In this document: positions 34,672 through 46,131 of the stretch, piece after piece
How positions within the stretch are numbered: position 1 is the stretch's first letter
Layout: every line of letters begins with the position of its first letter
Origin: Harmonia axyridis
Taxonomy: Eukaryota; Arthropoda; Insecta; Coleoptera; Coccinellidae
DNA length: 64,000 nucleotides
Reading direction: 5' to 3'
NCBI RefSeq assembly: GCF_914767665.1
Contig: NC_059502.1
Coordinates: forward strand, 2,356,001 to 2,420,000
Notes under the pieces: generated by a model
Databases searched by the model: none
Seen by the model: the letters and a program-made list of their open reading frames with translations, nothing else
Told to the model about the DNA's origin: nothing
Position numbers and translations under genes: made by a program

Positions 34672-35076
34672 TTTCTTCGAGTTTTTATCTAAATTGTACA
34701 CATATTTTCATATAAATTAATGTATTCATTTCTCTAAAACTTTGTCATTTTATATTCAGAAGAACAGAAGAGTAAGATCTATACGTTAAAAAATAAATTT
34801 TCTTCTTAATTTACTTGCTCTTGATTTATTGTACCACCTTGTTTTGAAAATAAAATGCAAAGGTTAAAATGTACTTAACTCCTTATGATAGAAAATTGCA
34901 AACTGCAGAATGCTTGTTATCTTCAAGTTACACAATTTGCGATTTAGAGGTCAAACATAGCCGATAGGCATTCAAATGGAAAAAAAATGAATAGATTTCC
35001 AGATATATTAGAATCGAGTATAAGCAAGTACTCTGTTGTAGAGTTTCGATCTCCCAAGGTGAATCGTATATTCAAA

Positions 35077-36128
35077 ATGTCGAGGATAACCACTATCTTC
35101 ATGCTATGTTGTGAGTTGAATATATCAAACATATTCAGTTTAGTCATATCTCATCGTGTAAAGCTATGAAACTTTCATTCACTAGTTTTAATTTTGATCG
35201 TTATTATTTGGATTCAAAGTATCAGTATCAAATAATAAAAATTATAAACAAAATCGAGTTATGATCATGATATCGCACTAGAAATCCACTAATTCCAACC
35301 TTAGGCCTTGGAAATATTCGAAATATGTCAATCATCAAAATAACATGACACTATTTTGGTTCCCTGCAGCTTCTAAAACCCAAAATTCACATTCACAATT
35401 CCAATTATTACCACACTTTTTGTTCAAGTCATTAATACATACTTCCATTCTTTATAATTCAGCTATGTTAATGTGTCTGGCAACATCAACGCTGATATCT
35501 GAGGGAAAAATTGATGGAGATGACAGATTGCGCGATCCACAAATTCGAGATTGCCTGGATTCTAAACCATGTCCCATTACACTGGATTACTCACCTACTT
35601 GTGGTTCAGATGGAAAAACATACTCTAATAGAAGAGTTATTTACTGTCTCAATGAATGTTTGAAGCCTGAAGAGAGTAAGTAGCTATGGTAACCCAAAAA
35701 GTTCAAGTGGTTCTCCTCAAAAAAGACTGCCGTGAATATTTTTTAAGTTATACATGGCAGTACTAGATCATGCAATGATTCATTAGTATGCACTTTTTTT
35801 CATTGGATGCATCTAGATTCGATGATTGTAATATTTTAATTGCTATTGTCCAATAGTATATTATCAATCCAGAAAACTTTTTTGAAGGGTGCATAAAAAG
35901 TGCTATTCTTACATTATAGCCCTAAATCTCTCAAATTAGAACAGCAAACTTTAATTCTTTCTTCCTGTTAAGTGTTTATGTCCCCCTATATTTGTGTTGA
36001 ACATCTTGTTATTTAGAACCCTACGAATTTTTTGGGTTCGCGAAAAAAACTAGATGATTCTGATCAGATAAATATTTGTTTTCAGAAGTGGAAATCGTCT
36101 CTGGAGGATTCTGCAAAGCCAAGGCATA
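35077..36128 (+). CDS. Kazal-type serine protease inhibitor, gene 6 (3 exons)
   Basis: Exons are 35077-35110, 35463-35675 and 36085-36128, giving 96 residues, with phase-1 GT-AG introns. The signal peptide is MSRITTIFMLC|SMLMCLATS; its start resembles gene 3. The pre-domain motif KIDGDDRLRDPQIRDCL aligns with genes 2 and 3. Spacing is C-x5-C-x9-C-x14-C-x3-C-x14-C around TCGSDGKTYSN, with Thr in place of the usual Val before Cys3. The predicted P1 is Ile. Intron 2 (409 bp) is the longest second intron in the array. TATAAG lies at about 35020. I see no canonical AATAAA close downstream. It is the last recognisable member of the array. Confidence 0.9.
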
Positions 36129-36130
36129 AA

Positions 36131-38322
36131 ATTCTGGAAAAAAAAGAACACGGATCATCAACTCATCAAAAAATTATTCAAAAATAGCAATGATGAACAA
36201 TATCCTGAAAAATATGAAATAGAAGTTTGTTCACTGAGCAACCATTTCACTAGACAGAACCTAGTCAGTCATAAAATTGATCAATATATAATTCAGACCT
36301 GCCCCTAAATGACTCCATTCTCTCCACTTTTATAATATTTTTCGTCTTCCCTTTATACCTTAAACCTTTCAGTATTGCGATGAAAGCTGTAGCTTCTCGT
36401 AATTAGCTAAGGCTAAGCGGAAGCTGAAAAAGGATCAATGAATTTCTAATCAGCTGCCCGATAATGATGTTGACATTGGATTTAAAAAATGTATGGTGTT
36501 CTTTCAGCACCTACCGAACAGTATTCCGACCATACTTGTTCGTTGAGCTAGAAGCCTTAGGGGAGTTCCAACCCATTTCGAAACCATGTAAACTTTTCAT
36601 ACCTTGATCAAAACTCGTTAAAATGAACTCCCTCCAGTGCGCCTGTTGAAGGAAATAGAATATTGAAAAGTTTATTGTTCAGATTGAACATATGAAAATC
36701 TATATTCATTCCTACAAATATTATTGAAATTTTCTGAGATTATAAAAAGGCCAAAGAGTCTAAGAGAATCGTTACTTCAGAGTGTAGCAGAAGTGGGAAA
36801 AGCTTCATTGTCTCCTTTAATCAATATAGTTATTATCTGATTTTGTTGAAATTCATTATGCGTACTCAATTTTAACATATACTGGTGCATGGTAATTTTA
36901 CCATTTTCATAAAATATACAACAGACACATTCTCATATTTTGTTTCAAAATATCAAAAATAGTTCTCCACATTCTGTAGAAACTGTACGCTTACACAAGG
37001 GAAAGATTTTGATAAGTTAGATTACACAATATTCAAAGAATGCATCTATTCATTTTAAGATGAAACATATTTGCATCTTATTTCACTTGTGAGTTGATTT
37101 TTGTTCAATAAAAAATTGCAATGACTCAGGTTGGTCCCAAATTGAAGGTAGTGTTGTTTTTTTTTTACGAAATACTTAGGTACTGATTTTATCACTCTTT
37201 CAATGAAGGTAATAGGGAATTCTGTTTCAATTTGTTTGAACTGCCATGTGTCATTCATTATACAGGCGGCTCTTTAAAGGCGGTTTGGAGATATTTTAGA
37301 GGGAATATTGACAAACGCAGCGGAGCGACAACTTCATGATGTTTTCAAGAATCAAGGTTGAGTTATGTTTGACGAGTAGTTCTCGAGCGAAGTTTCGAGG
37401 TACGCCATCTTCCGGTGGTGTTGTTTCGTCCCGAGATCGCTGGTGGACCCTTCAGCGATCTCTGCCTAAGACGCACCCTCTTACACCATCTTAAATAGGT
37501 GATTCTGTTGCGTTGCAACGACCCCTTTAAATCTGCCGGGGCCGAAGTAGTGTGGAGCGAAAACCTATAGTGCCATCTGTGAGGAGACAGAGTCACTACA
37601 TATTAAAAGGTCAAATTTTCAATCAATTTAATCGGGACGCTTTTTCCATCGTCATCAAAGTATACTTTGTCGAATAAATGATGAAATTCCCATTTATGAT
37701 ATTCCCAATAAAAATGCATTTTCATTCCCGAAAAGCTCGGCCAGAAAATCACGTTAAACGTCAAATCGACCCCATTCCATTCGGCCGTAAAATGCCAAAT
37801 TCCAGTTGTACATAAACAATACCTCGGAATCGAATGACAATCCGCTGCAAATGACGCGTATATTTTATTTTCAATATTTTCCGATAACAAAGGCGTCACG
37901 TCACGCTGAAAATCCATAAATATCCCCCCCGCGCTTTCAAACAACGTATCTCTGAAAATTCAGCCTAGAAAAACAGTTATTGCTAACGGGCTCACGTCGA
38001 TACGTTCGACATTTTTTTCAGTCGATTGGATTCTTGATTAACGATCTCTGCGGCTGTATTTTTCCAACTGGGCTTTCATAACTCAAATCATATTCTGACG
38101 AAATATTTTCAACGGGGAATGGAAATGGCGACATGAATATCCACTTGGATGGATATAATTTTCGAAATTATAGAGTGGCCACTTCGAATCAGAAGTTATT
38201 GTTAACTCGTTCAGAAATAGTCGAATGGATTTCTCTGATGAATGATTCTTCAAAATCTGTAATTCTTTGAGAAAAAGGTTATCTCAGTTTCACACAGATT
38301 TCCTGGTTAAATTTTATTATTA
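36131..38322. other. Intergenic, with a GC-rich patch at 37.26-37.6 kb
   Basis: No further Kazal exon is seen. From about 37260 to 37610 the sequence is distinctly richer in G and C and carries short frames on the minus strand (37363-37596) that match nothing. A frame of 113 codons (37603-37944, minus) also has no recognisable domain. These could be an old LTR or a conserved non-coding block; neither can be shown here. Confidence 0.4.
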
Positions 38323-38324
38323 TA

Positions 38325-39619
38325 ACGGGTGTTTTTTTCGAGGTATATAACTTTAAGTTGGCATTACTGTTCAAGATGGCGACCGATTTAACAGCTGTCA
38401 AGTGATTTATTCTCAGTTTGGTTTGGCAATTCATTATGAGTAGACTTACGCCTGAACAAAGCTTGCAAATAGTGCAATTTTATTTCGAAAATAATAGTTC
38501 TGTGCGAAATACGTATCGCGCACTACGTCCATTTTATCGTCGACAGAATCGTCCATCAGAGCAGTTAATTCGATTAACCATGGAACGTTTTCGCACCACG
38601 TTTACTCTTATTGATAACTCGCATCCCCAGAGACGCCGTACGGTGCGTACTGAAGAAGCTATTGCTGCTGTAGAGCGTAGCATTGAGGAAGACCCGAATG
38701 AGTCCATCCGCCATCGAGCACAGGAATTGGATCTGTGTCCATCCACTTTATGGAAGATTTTGCGGAAGGATCTTGGTTTGCGTTCTTACAAAATCCAACT
38801 CGTGCAAGAATTGAAGCCAACCGATCATCAAGTAAAGCGTAGATTCGTCGAATGGGCCCAAAATGGGATGCCGTTGTTTCCGATTTTCATAAGCGAATTT
38901 TGTTTAGCAATGAAGCGCACTTTTGGTTGAATGGCTACGTCAACAAACAAAACTGCCGCATTTGGATTGAAGCTAATCCTCAAGTGTCGAAACACCCTTA
39001 CATCCAGAAAAACTGACTGTTTGGTGCGCTTTATGGGCTAGTGGAATCATTGGTCCGTACTTCTTCAAAAACGATGATGGCCAGAACGTTACAGTCAATG
39101 GTGATCGGTAAAGAGCCATGATTAGCAACTTTTTCATTCCTGAATTGAACAACCATGATGTCCAGGAGCTGTGGTTCCAACAAGACGGCGCAACATGTCA
39201 CACAGCTCGTGCCACAATCGATTTATTGAAAGACACGTTTGGTGACCGCCTAATTTTACGTTTAGGACCTGTGAATTGGCCTCCAAGATCTTGTGATTTA
39301 ACACCGCTTGACTAATTTTTGTGGGGCTATGTAAAGTCATTGATCTATGCGGATAAGCCACAAACCCTTGACCATTTGGAAGACAACATTCGCCGTGTTA
39401 TTGCCGATATACGGCCACAAATGTTGGAAAAAGTCATCGAAAATTGGACGTCCAGATTGGACTGCATCCGAGCCAGCCGTGGCGGTCATATGCCAGAAAT
39501 CATATTTAAAATGTAATGCCACAAGATTATCTTGCGGATTAACAATATTCATGTCAATCAAATGATCCATCGTTGTTTTATTGCAATTTAAAGTTCTATA
39601 GCTCTAAAAAAACACCCTC
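38325..39619 (+). mobile_element. D,D41D mariner-like element, copy 9 (full length)
   Basis: This is the longest copy (1,295 bp) and the best guide to the family. It is flanked by TA|ACGGGTGTTTTTTTCGAGG and CACCCTC|TA. The 5' and 3' terminal repeats, about 33 bp, align as CGAGGTATATAACTTTAA with AGAGCTATAGAACTTTAA. It carries a single transposase gene (listed separately) filling most of the element. Target choice, terminal repeats and transposase place it in the IS630-Tc1-mariner superfamily. Confidence 0.95.
38436..39516 (+). pseudogene. D,D41D mariner-like transposase, inactivated
   Basis: The inferred intact protein is about 361 residues. Residues 1-140 form the DNA-binding half, beginning MSRLTPEQ and containing RNTYRALRPFY and SEQLIRLTMERF. 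The catalytic Asp would be at about 159 (SDEAHFW), 252 (FQQDGATCHTA) and 294 (DLTPLDYFLW). Forty-one residues lie between the second and third Asp, the D,D41D spacing reported for rosa-type elements. In this copy the first Asp is Asn (38909-38911). A 1-bp deletion near 38866 shifts the frame, and a small deletion near 38987 shifts it again. In-frame stops occur at 39109 and 39313. It cannot make an active enzyme. Confidence 0.92.
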
Positions 39620-39621
39620 TA

Positions 39622-40335
39622 TGTTGGTACTCGGAACGTTTCTGTCGAGAAATTATCTACTATCAGACAAATTGAAACTAGAGATAAATTGTATTTCTAT
39701 AATCAATTCTCGATGAACCCATGGGATGAAAATGCTAAGGATACATTTTATCATCGACTTTTTCATCAACTGCATCTTTCCATACTAAACTTGGCAAAAT
39801 CCAAATGACAAAGGTGCCTTTCAAAACTTTATAGGCAATCACACTCCCCAATGAATTCTGATTCTATTTGAATGAAGAAAATTACCTACACTCGACTACA
39901 TAATATCACTCAAAATCAGAACAAAACCGAAGAGCTAACTATCTCACATTAGTCTGACATAATTGAATCATTACACTGCCAAAAATAAAGCATCGCCAAG
40001 CTGCAACGGCAGGTTTCAGGTGGAATTGATAATGACGTCTATAAATCTTGAAACAATGGCGTACCATTATTTGTCATAGTATTGCAGAGAAAGGCTGATT
40101 ATAGAACATGTTATAATGGAGGTGGACAATGGGACTGAACATGGTAGAGCGACATCTGGGCCGTTGTTCAATTAAATCTATAGCGGTCTTGCATACTATG
40201 ACAACTACGAAGGTGCTTCTGCTGAAGATGATCAAATAAAAAAATTCAGGGAGATGTAGAATATTTTTATTATTAATAATGAATTGAGTTATCTGATAGT
40301 TAATGAAGTTTAAACGTGCACAGCAGGGATGAATC
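39622..40335. other. Intergenic, no gene seen
   Basis: Nothing recognised. A 123-codon minus-strand frame (40074-40445) overlaps the LINE relic that follows and is not a gene. Confidence 0.4.
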
Positions 40336-40339
40336 AGTC

Positions 40340-40735
40340 TGAAAAGTCCAATATCGAAAACGTATCTGCAAGTCATTAAGAACATGCTACATCTCCTCAC
40401 TGGCTTCCTTACAGGACATTGTTGACTCAGAAAGCACTTTAGCAAAAACTGACTAGTGTAGATTTTGTGGGGTGGAGAAATGAACTACTGATCACCTATT
40501 GTGTAGCCATTGCAAACCAATGCAAAATATGTTCACCATGAAAAACTCGTTGGAATGAGGATGTTACCTCCCTGAAGCTATACTATATACTGGAGGTCAC
40601 TTAATTCTGTAACTGGAGGAGGAGCTATGGATGATGTAGAAGTGACAGCAGCTCTGAAGGACAGCACAATAGATCTTGTGGTCCCGTGGCAATGTAATCC
40701 CCTCACACAGTGATCACATCGAGAGTAATCGTTGT
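40340..40735 (+). pseudogene. Non-LTR retrotransposon 3' end fragment, copy a
   Basis: Across two frames the + strand gives MLHLLTGFLTGHC then CRFCGVEK*TTDHLLCSHC, the LTGH block and zinc-binding CxxC...H...C tail of a LINE polyprotein. The sequence after it (AGCACAATAGATCTTGTGG near 40656) matches the 3' untranslated part of the copies at 50.9 and 55.9 kb. Stops and frameshifts are frequent. Confidence 0.7.
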
Positions 40736-40739
40736 CCTG

Positions 40740-41630
40740 TTCGGACTGCTACTTTGGTTTGTCTTTTCCAAAATTTTTACATAACTGAAGTTTCAGAAGA
40801 TATCCAACCATACTAGAACCCACTATTATTCATGGTTTCCAATATATGAGTTTTGGTGCCAATGCAATATGTTTCCAACTGAAAAATCTCAAGAGTTCTA
40901 TCTTTTCCCATATTCACAAATGTTAATGAAACATACGAGTTTTCAGTCCATTGTTTTGAGGAATATTACAGTTCAGGTGTTTTCCTACTTATTGATCCAA
41001 TCAAACTAGGCAACAGATGAAAAATATCATTGAAAAGTCGATGAGAAACTGCAAACATGTGATAATACTTGGGATCTATTTCCATCATAGAAATTTATAG
41101 AGACCATCAACATTAAATTTGCACACGAGAGTCATAAATTCTTTGAGGATATGGAAGATACCCATATTCGCTATTAAGCACTAAATAAATCTCTCTTAAG
41201 GGCTTACCATCTAACGCTAACGGCATCACGGAACTAATATAATAGGAAAATATTGTCCTTTCCCTGAATTATAACACCGAAAAATCCAATACTGTCGAAA
41301 CTGAAAGGAGGGTTCTCATCAATTCTGTACCAAATTAAAATCGTGTTCCAACCTAATTTCATTGAATTAGTTTTCTGATCAGAGTTCTATGAGGTTGACG
41401 ACAAAGTTTTCTTCTTCCGTTATTCTTCATAACTCGTACTTTACAGATATAAATGTACCTATATAACTTGATAGGGTTGATAGGACTTTTGGTGTCAGAA
41501 ACACTTTTCTAACTTAGCCAACGTTTCGTAGACACATTTCCTAAACAAAATGAGTCAACATTACAAGTAAATTTCACAAAAGTAAACAACATCGGACAGT
41601 TCAAACAACACAAACCAAACATTGCTTGAT
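40740..41630. other. Intergenic, no gene seen
   Basis: AT-rich, with no recognisable feature. Confidence 0.4.
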
Positions 41631-41632
41631 AA

Positions 41633-41797
41633 GCAATTGCTTTGCTTGTGAAGGAATTTCTTAACTTGAGCGAAGCAATTGCTTTGCTTGAACAGCAATT
41701 GCTTAACTTGAGCAGTAATTGCTCAACTTGAGCTGAGAAATTGTTCTGCTTGAGCAGTAATTGCTTAACTTGAGCAGCAATTGCTAAACTTGAATAG
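41633..41797. repeat. 21-bp minisatellite, about 8 units
   Basis: Tandem units of about 21 bp resemble AATTGCTTAACTTGAGCAG, with substitutions between units. Each holds the short palindrome AGCAATTGCT or a variant. Because 21 is a multiple of three, a minus-strand frame (41509-41943) shows a seven-residue Leu/Lys/Gln repeat (QLLLK.N-like). There is no sign this frame is a gene. Confidence 0.8.
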
Positions 41798-41799
41798 AG

Positions 41800-42538
41800 T
41801 TTAGATAGAAGGGTGCAAGACTTTTGACGATGTGTGTATATGCATGTATTTGGATATACAACTAATATTAGAAAATCGTTTGAAAGAGTGTTTTTTTTTA
41901 GTGACATCAAACGTAAGGAGATGCCATTGGTAACTTTATTCAAATATCAAAGATTCAAGAGACTCAACTTGTGATAATAAATAATGAGAAAAAAACACGA
42001 AGTGATTCTGTAACACTCTCTTTTGAAACTATGACTCACTCAGGTTCTTCCTCTGGATCAATGCAGCATCAAGAAGGACAAATGCCGGAAATAGCTTTCC
42101 TTGACTTCGTCCATGCTTGAACTTCACGTATATCAAACTCAACAGATTTTATTAAAATGTCACATCCAGGTGTAAGTTTATTTCATCGTCGGTTGAATAC
42201 GCAAAGGGTCTATGCAGTTGAGAAAACTTTCGCAATTTGCAGTTGTTAGAGGGGAGGAGGGAGTACAATGAAGTGAGTCTTTTGTTCGGCAAGATTATGA
42301 GTAAACGGTGGCAAAACGTTCAGCTGAATTGAATTGAAAATATTATTAGTAAGCTATAGATTGAACAGGTATTATTCGATCGATTTATGTGTTTGATAAT
42401 TTCTTTCATACCAGATTTACTGTTTTTCAAATTATTACAGATTTCTGGGTCCATGAGTGATTTTACCGATGCCTAAAATCTTTGACAGACAAAATGGGAT
42501 CATTAGTATAACATGAACAACTAGATAAAAAAATTTTA
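41800..42538. other. Intergenic, no gene seen
   Basis: Nothing recognised on either strand. Confidence 0.4.
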
Positions 42539-42539
42539 A

Positions 42540-42955
42540 GCCTTAAACTTAAAATTCGCCTTGTGAGATGTTACGTCCTGTCAATTTTTTTCCACGGAAT
42601 GGAAGCGTGGACATTGAAGAAGATTGATACCAGAAGGATCAAGGCATTTGATATGTGGATGTTCCGTAGGATAGTATTGTGGACAGAGAGAGTAACGAAT
42701 GTGGAGATTTTGCGGAGAATGCAGAAAGAGAAAGAATTGGTACTGACTATTAAAAGACGCAAACTGCAATATCTAGCACATTTTATGAGGGGAGATAAAT
42801 ACCAGTTGCTGCAGCTTATTGCCGAGGGAAAGATAATGGGCAAAAGATCAATAGGAAGAAGAAGAAACTCAACAACTACCAATTGCATTTCTGTAGTATC
42901 GAAAATAGGCATAGCTTTGAGGATGGCCAAACTTCGGGACGAAGACGACACGTGA
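42540..42955 (+). pseudogene. LINE reverse transcriptase C-terminal fragment
   Basis: An open frame of 130 codons (42563-42955) reads FFHGMEAWTLKKIDTRRIKA, WTERVTNVEILRRM, KRRKLQYLAHFMRGDKYQLL and GKIMGKRSIGRRR. These match the last part of endonuclease-reverse transcriptase proteins of non-LTR elements (consensus GAEAWTL, VTNEEVLRRM, RKLQYLGHIMRG, GRRRISWLKNL). The SWL segment is replaced by NSTTTN, and the frame ends KLRDEDDT. No catalytic domain is present. The intactness of the frame over 390 bp suggests a fairly recent insertion. Confidence 0.8.
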
Positions 42956-42957
42956 AG

Positions 42958-43880
42958 AAGAAAAAGTAAAACGAACAATAAGAGAAAACGGTTATTTGAA
43001 TTCCATTTTTCTTTTGGTTGCTAATAACAAATTTTATCATTGAAGAAGTGGTTTCTAAAGGAAAAATGATGAATATGTGTTTATCGAAAACTAAGTAGCT
43101 ATAACGAAGAGAGATCTTCCAGTGCTTTTCTGTAAAATTTTGAAAGTTTACATTGTTTACAGTTAACATAATCATGTTCCAAATTTTTTTTTTAGATTTT
43201 ATTTTGCTCTTTTCTTCGGAGTGTATAATAAATGAAAGTTGATTTGTATTGTGCAGTGCTTGTATCGATCAGATTCTCCTTTTACCTGCAAACGCGCTCA
43301 AATGGGTACAGGTCGATTCTGATATTCAGAGGTTATCGAATCATTCAGGAAATTGCCTTGTTTTTCGAATCAGAAAGAGACTAATGGATGGAAATGCTCG
43401 AAATTGGCAAAAACCCTTCAACTGTGAAATAGCCCAGGCAAATATCCGTTCAGTTCCAACGATGAATTCTAATCAAGCGGAGAGCCTCGATATTCTGAGC
43501 CCAAATGGCCAATCGCAGCTTCAATTCGGACCTAGGATATTCCCAACTACAATTCTTTGTTAGTCCAGAATGTGAAAGTTAAATTTTTTATGGAATAAAA
43601 AAAACTTTGAACCTCAATAATTTTTGTCTGGTATTGCCTTGACAAAAAAAGATAACATAAAAAAAATTATCTTTTTCTTACGCAAACATTGGATAACCTT
43701 TCTCGATATTATGTTTCTAGAAACTAAAAGTTACTGAACCATTGTTTCTGAAGATGACAACGTCATTGTAACAGGCCAATTGAAACGTCCCCGGTCTACC
43801 ATATTAAAACACAGTTTTTCGGCAAAATTCGATTTTATATTATAGCGATCTTCCAACTTTTCATTTCGGCCATTATTTCT
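42958..43880. other. Intergenic, no gene seen
   Basis: A 104-codon frame at 43249-43563 has no recognisable motifs. No repeats were identified. Confidence 0.4.
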
Positions 43881-44765
43881 TCATTGGTGCTAAATTACTT
43901 TCAAATGAGCATTTTTTTTAGGTCTGAGAACAGGAAAAAGTCGCTGGGGGCCAGATCTGGCGAATACGGTGGCTGCAGAAGCAATTTAAAGCCCAATTCT
44001 TGCAATTTTGCCTTTGTTTTCATTGATTTGTGATACGGCGCATTGACTTGATGAAACAGCTCGATTTCATCCTTCAAACGATCCAATAACTCTATATAAT
44101 AATCGCTGTTGATGGTCTGGCCCTTTTGGAGGTAATGAATGAATATTATACCTTGCGAATTCCAGAATATTGATATCATAAACTTGCCAGCTGACTGTTG
44201 TGTTATTCCTCGCTTTGGATTCGGGTCATCGTGTGCAGTCCTACTGTCGATTGGACCCCAGAGTGAAATGATAGAGCCATGTTTCCCCATTGTCACATAT
44301 CGTCGCAAAAATTCAGGTTTATTGCACTTAAACAGCTTCAAACACTGCTCAGAATCAATACCACGTTGTTGCTTTTGATCGATTGTGAGCTCGCGAGGCA
44401 CACATTTTGCTTCCTCATGTACAAACATTCGTGAATGATATGATATACACGTTCAGATTAATTCTTCACAATGTCTGCTATCTCGATCAACTTAACTTTA
44501 CGGTCATTCAAAATAATTTTGTGAACTTTTTTGATTTTTCGTCGATGACGGCCTCTTTTAGGCATCCACTGCGTTTGCCTTCATCGGTGCTCATTTCACT
44601 AAGTTCAAACTCAGCATACCAATCAATGATGGTTGATTCTCCTGTTGAAGACCCCGGAAACTCTTCATCAAGCTAAGATTTTGCTTCAACTGAATTTTTT
44701 CCCTTCACGAAGCAATATTTCATCAGCACACGAAATTATTTTGTTTCCATGTTTTTTAAATAACA
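43880..44765 (-). pseudogene. Mariner (DD34D, irritans-like) transposase pseudogene
   Basis: Read on the minus strand from 44765 down, the protein starts with a helix-turn-helix part (GKNSVEAK, STIIDWYAEFELSEMSTDEG), then VYHIIHECLYMRK in shifted frames. A long frame (43901-44428) follows with VPRELTIDQKQQRGIDSEQC, TINSDYYIELLDRLKDEI and PPYSPDLAPSDFFLFSDLKK. The first catalytic motif MDETW reads MGKHG and the second HQDNAPCH reads HQVNAPYH, so two of the three Asp are lost; the third (PSD) remains. Decayed NEE..AE sequence follows to about 43880. Confidence 0.88.
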
Positions 44766-44767
44766 AA

Positions 44768-45538
44768 AGTAGCTACACTCACAACGCAATATCTCACAAA
44801 CTAATGGTCGGACTGCTGTGAAATTTTGACACGTATCGTTTGAAGATTGGTACTAACTAAGAATCATATGGATTTAATACTAGCACCGTCATCTGTGCAT
44901 CAGACTGGGGACTTTTCAATTGATCGAATAGGAGTGAAAATTTCGTGGGCTAGAGGAGTTCAACCTCAAGAAAGAACTTCCACCTGCAGGATAAGCAGAC
45001 ATAATCTCACGAAAGTGCCTATCAAACGTTACATTTTCCCAACAAACAACCCTGCAACGACATTGTTGGGCCCATCAAATCATCAGCTCTATAAACAGCC
45101 GAGACAATAACCCAACATATAAGCACCAGCGAAATCCATCATTAACCAGTCCACACAGAGAAGACATTTGCATCAGAATGAGCTCGTGTGCTGCATCGGT
45201 GGATGTATCTGCGATAATCAGCCATCCTAGGTGTTCGATAATGGACCCAGGGAGGCATTATCTGTTCATTAACATCAGTCATTCGCATGTGGCCCAATAA
45301 TTATTTTGGTCGATGAGCTATGCACTTGTTACGATCGAGGGAAATTGATTCATACACGTTTGCGTTGCTGGAATCAGACGTGATGGGATCAATAGGTAAT
45401 GGACTGCATGTTTTGAAGCCACGGTCACATTGTGGTTTTATTTATTTTATTCTATTTTGACGTTTGAAGGCGGAATTATCCAAATAAAGTTACAAGGGTA
45501 ATAATAGTTGACGTTTGTCTTTCATTGTATTAAATCAT
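44768..45538. other. Intergenic, no gene seen
   Basis: Nothing recognised; mixed composition. Confidence 0.4.
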
Positions 45539-45540
45539 TT

Positions 45541-46129
45541 AGAGTAATAAACATAGATAGAGGGACTATACGCAATTTTACATGTCCCCAACATGGTTAG
45601 ATCACGTTGTCGGATTGTGATATATTTTCAAATCCACAATTTTACTATATCGTTATGAATGTATATTATATTGAATGAAATATATCTATTTCAGTGATTC
45701 TCGATTAAATATGCAAATTTGATTATTTGGAATACGATATTTTTCCTAATTGTCGAATTAACAATAAGCAGAATATTCATTTTTTCAGTATCTACCAGCT
45801 GAAATCCAAGGTTTGGCAACTTTTGCTCTCCTAGTGTCATCGGTTGTTTCACGTCGTTTGGCGCGCTTGGAGTTGGTTTTTTGAATTTCTGATATATTTA
45901 GGTATTTATTTCAATATTTTGAGTTAATATGAGACGTTGATTCATTGTGGGACATCAGAAGTGCGTTCTTTGTGGAGAAACACGCGAATTGAGTGAAACA
46001 TCGTATCAGTGATATGTTTTCATTTCCGCGAGCTTCATGTCAAATTTGATAGTTCATATTGGGGACAAACTTTGCCAACTTTAAAAGACATATAGGCTCC
46101 CTCCACTTCATCTATGTTTTTTACTGTGA
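45541..46129. mobile_element. 589-bp inverted-repeat element X, copy 1 (non-autonomous)
   Basis: It begins AGAGTAATAAACATAG and ends with the inverted form CTATGTTTTTTACTGT, a terminal repeat of about 25 bp. A second copy of the same length lies at 58256-58844, about 80-85% alike by eye throughout, including GGTTTGGCAACTTTTGCTCT. No transposase is encoded. Partial ends occur at about 4515-4545, 53984-54024 and 59684-59697. The superfamily is not identifiable from the termini alone. Confidence 0.78.
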
Positions 46130-46131
46130 GA

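Noticed and set aside
36131..37260. A seventh Kazal gene downstream of the array
   Set aside because: No CGSDG/CGTDG core or matching exon 1 could be found.
41633..41797. A CRISPR-like array
   Set aside because: Units are contiguous with no spacers, and the sequence is eukaryotic.
41509..41943. 144-codon frame with seven-residue repeats as a possible structural protein
   Set aside because: The repeat is explained by the 21-bp minisatellite; no start context, domain or intron was found.
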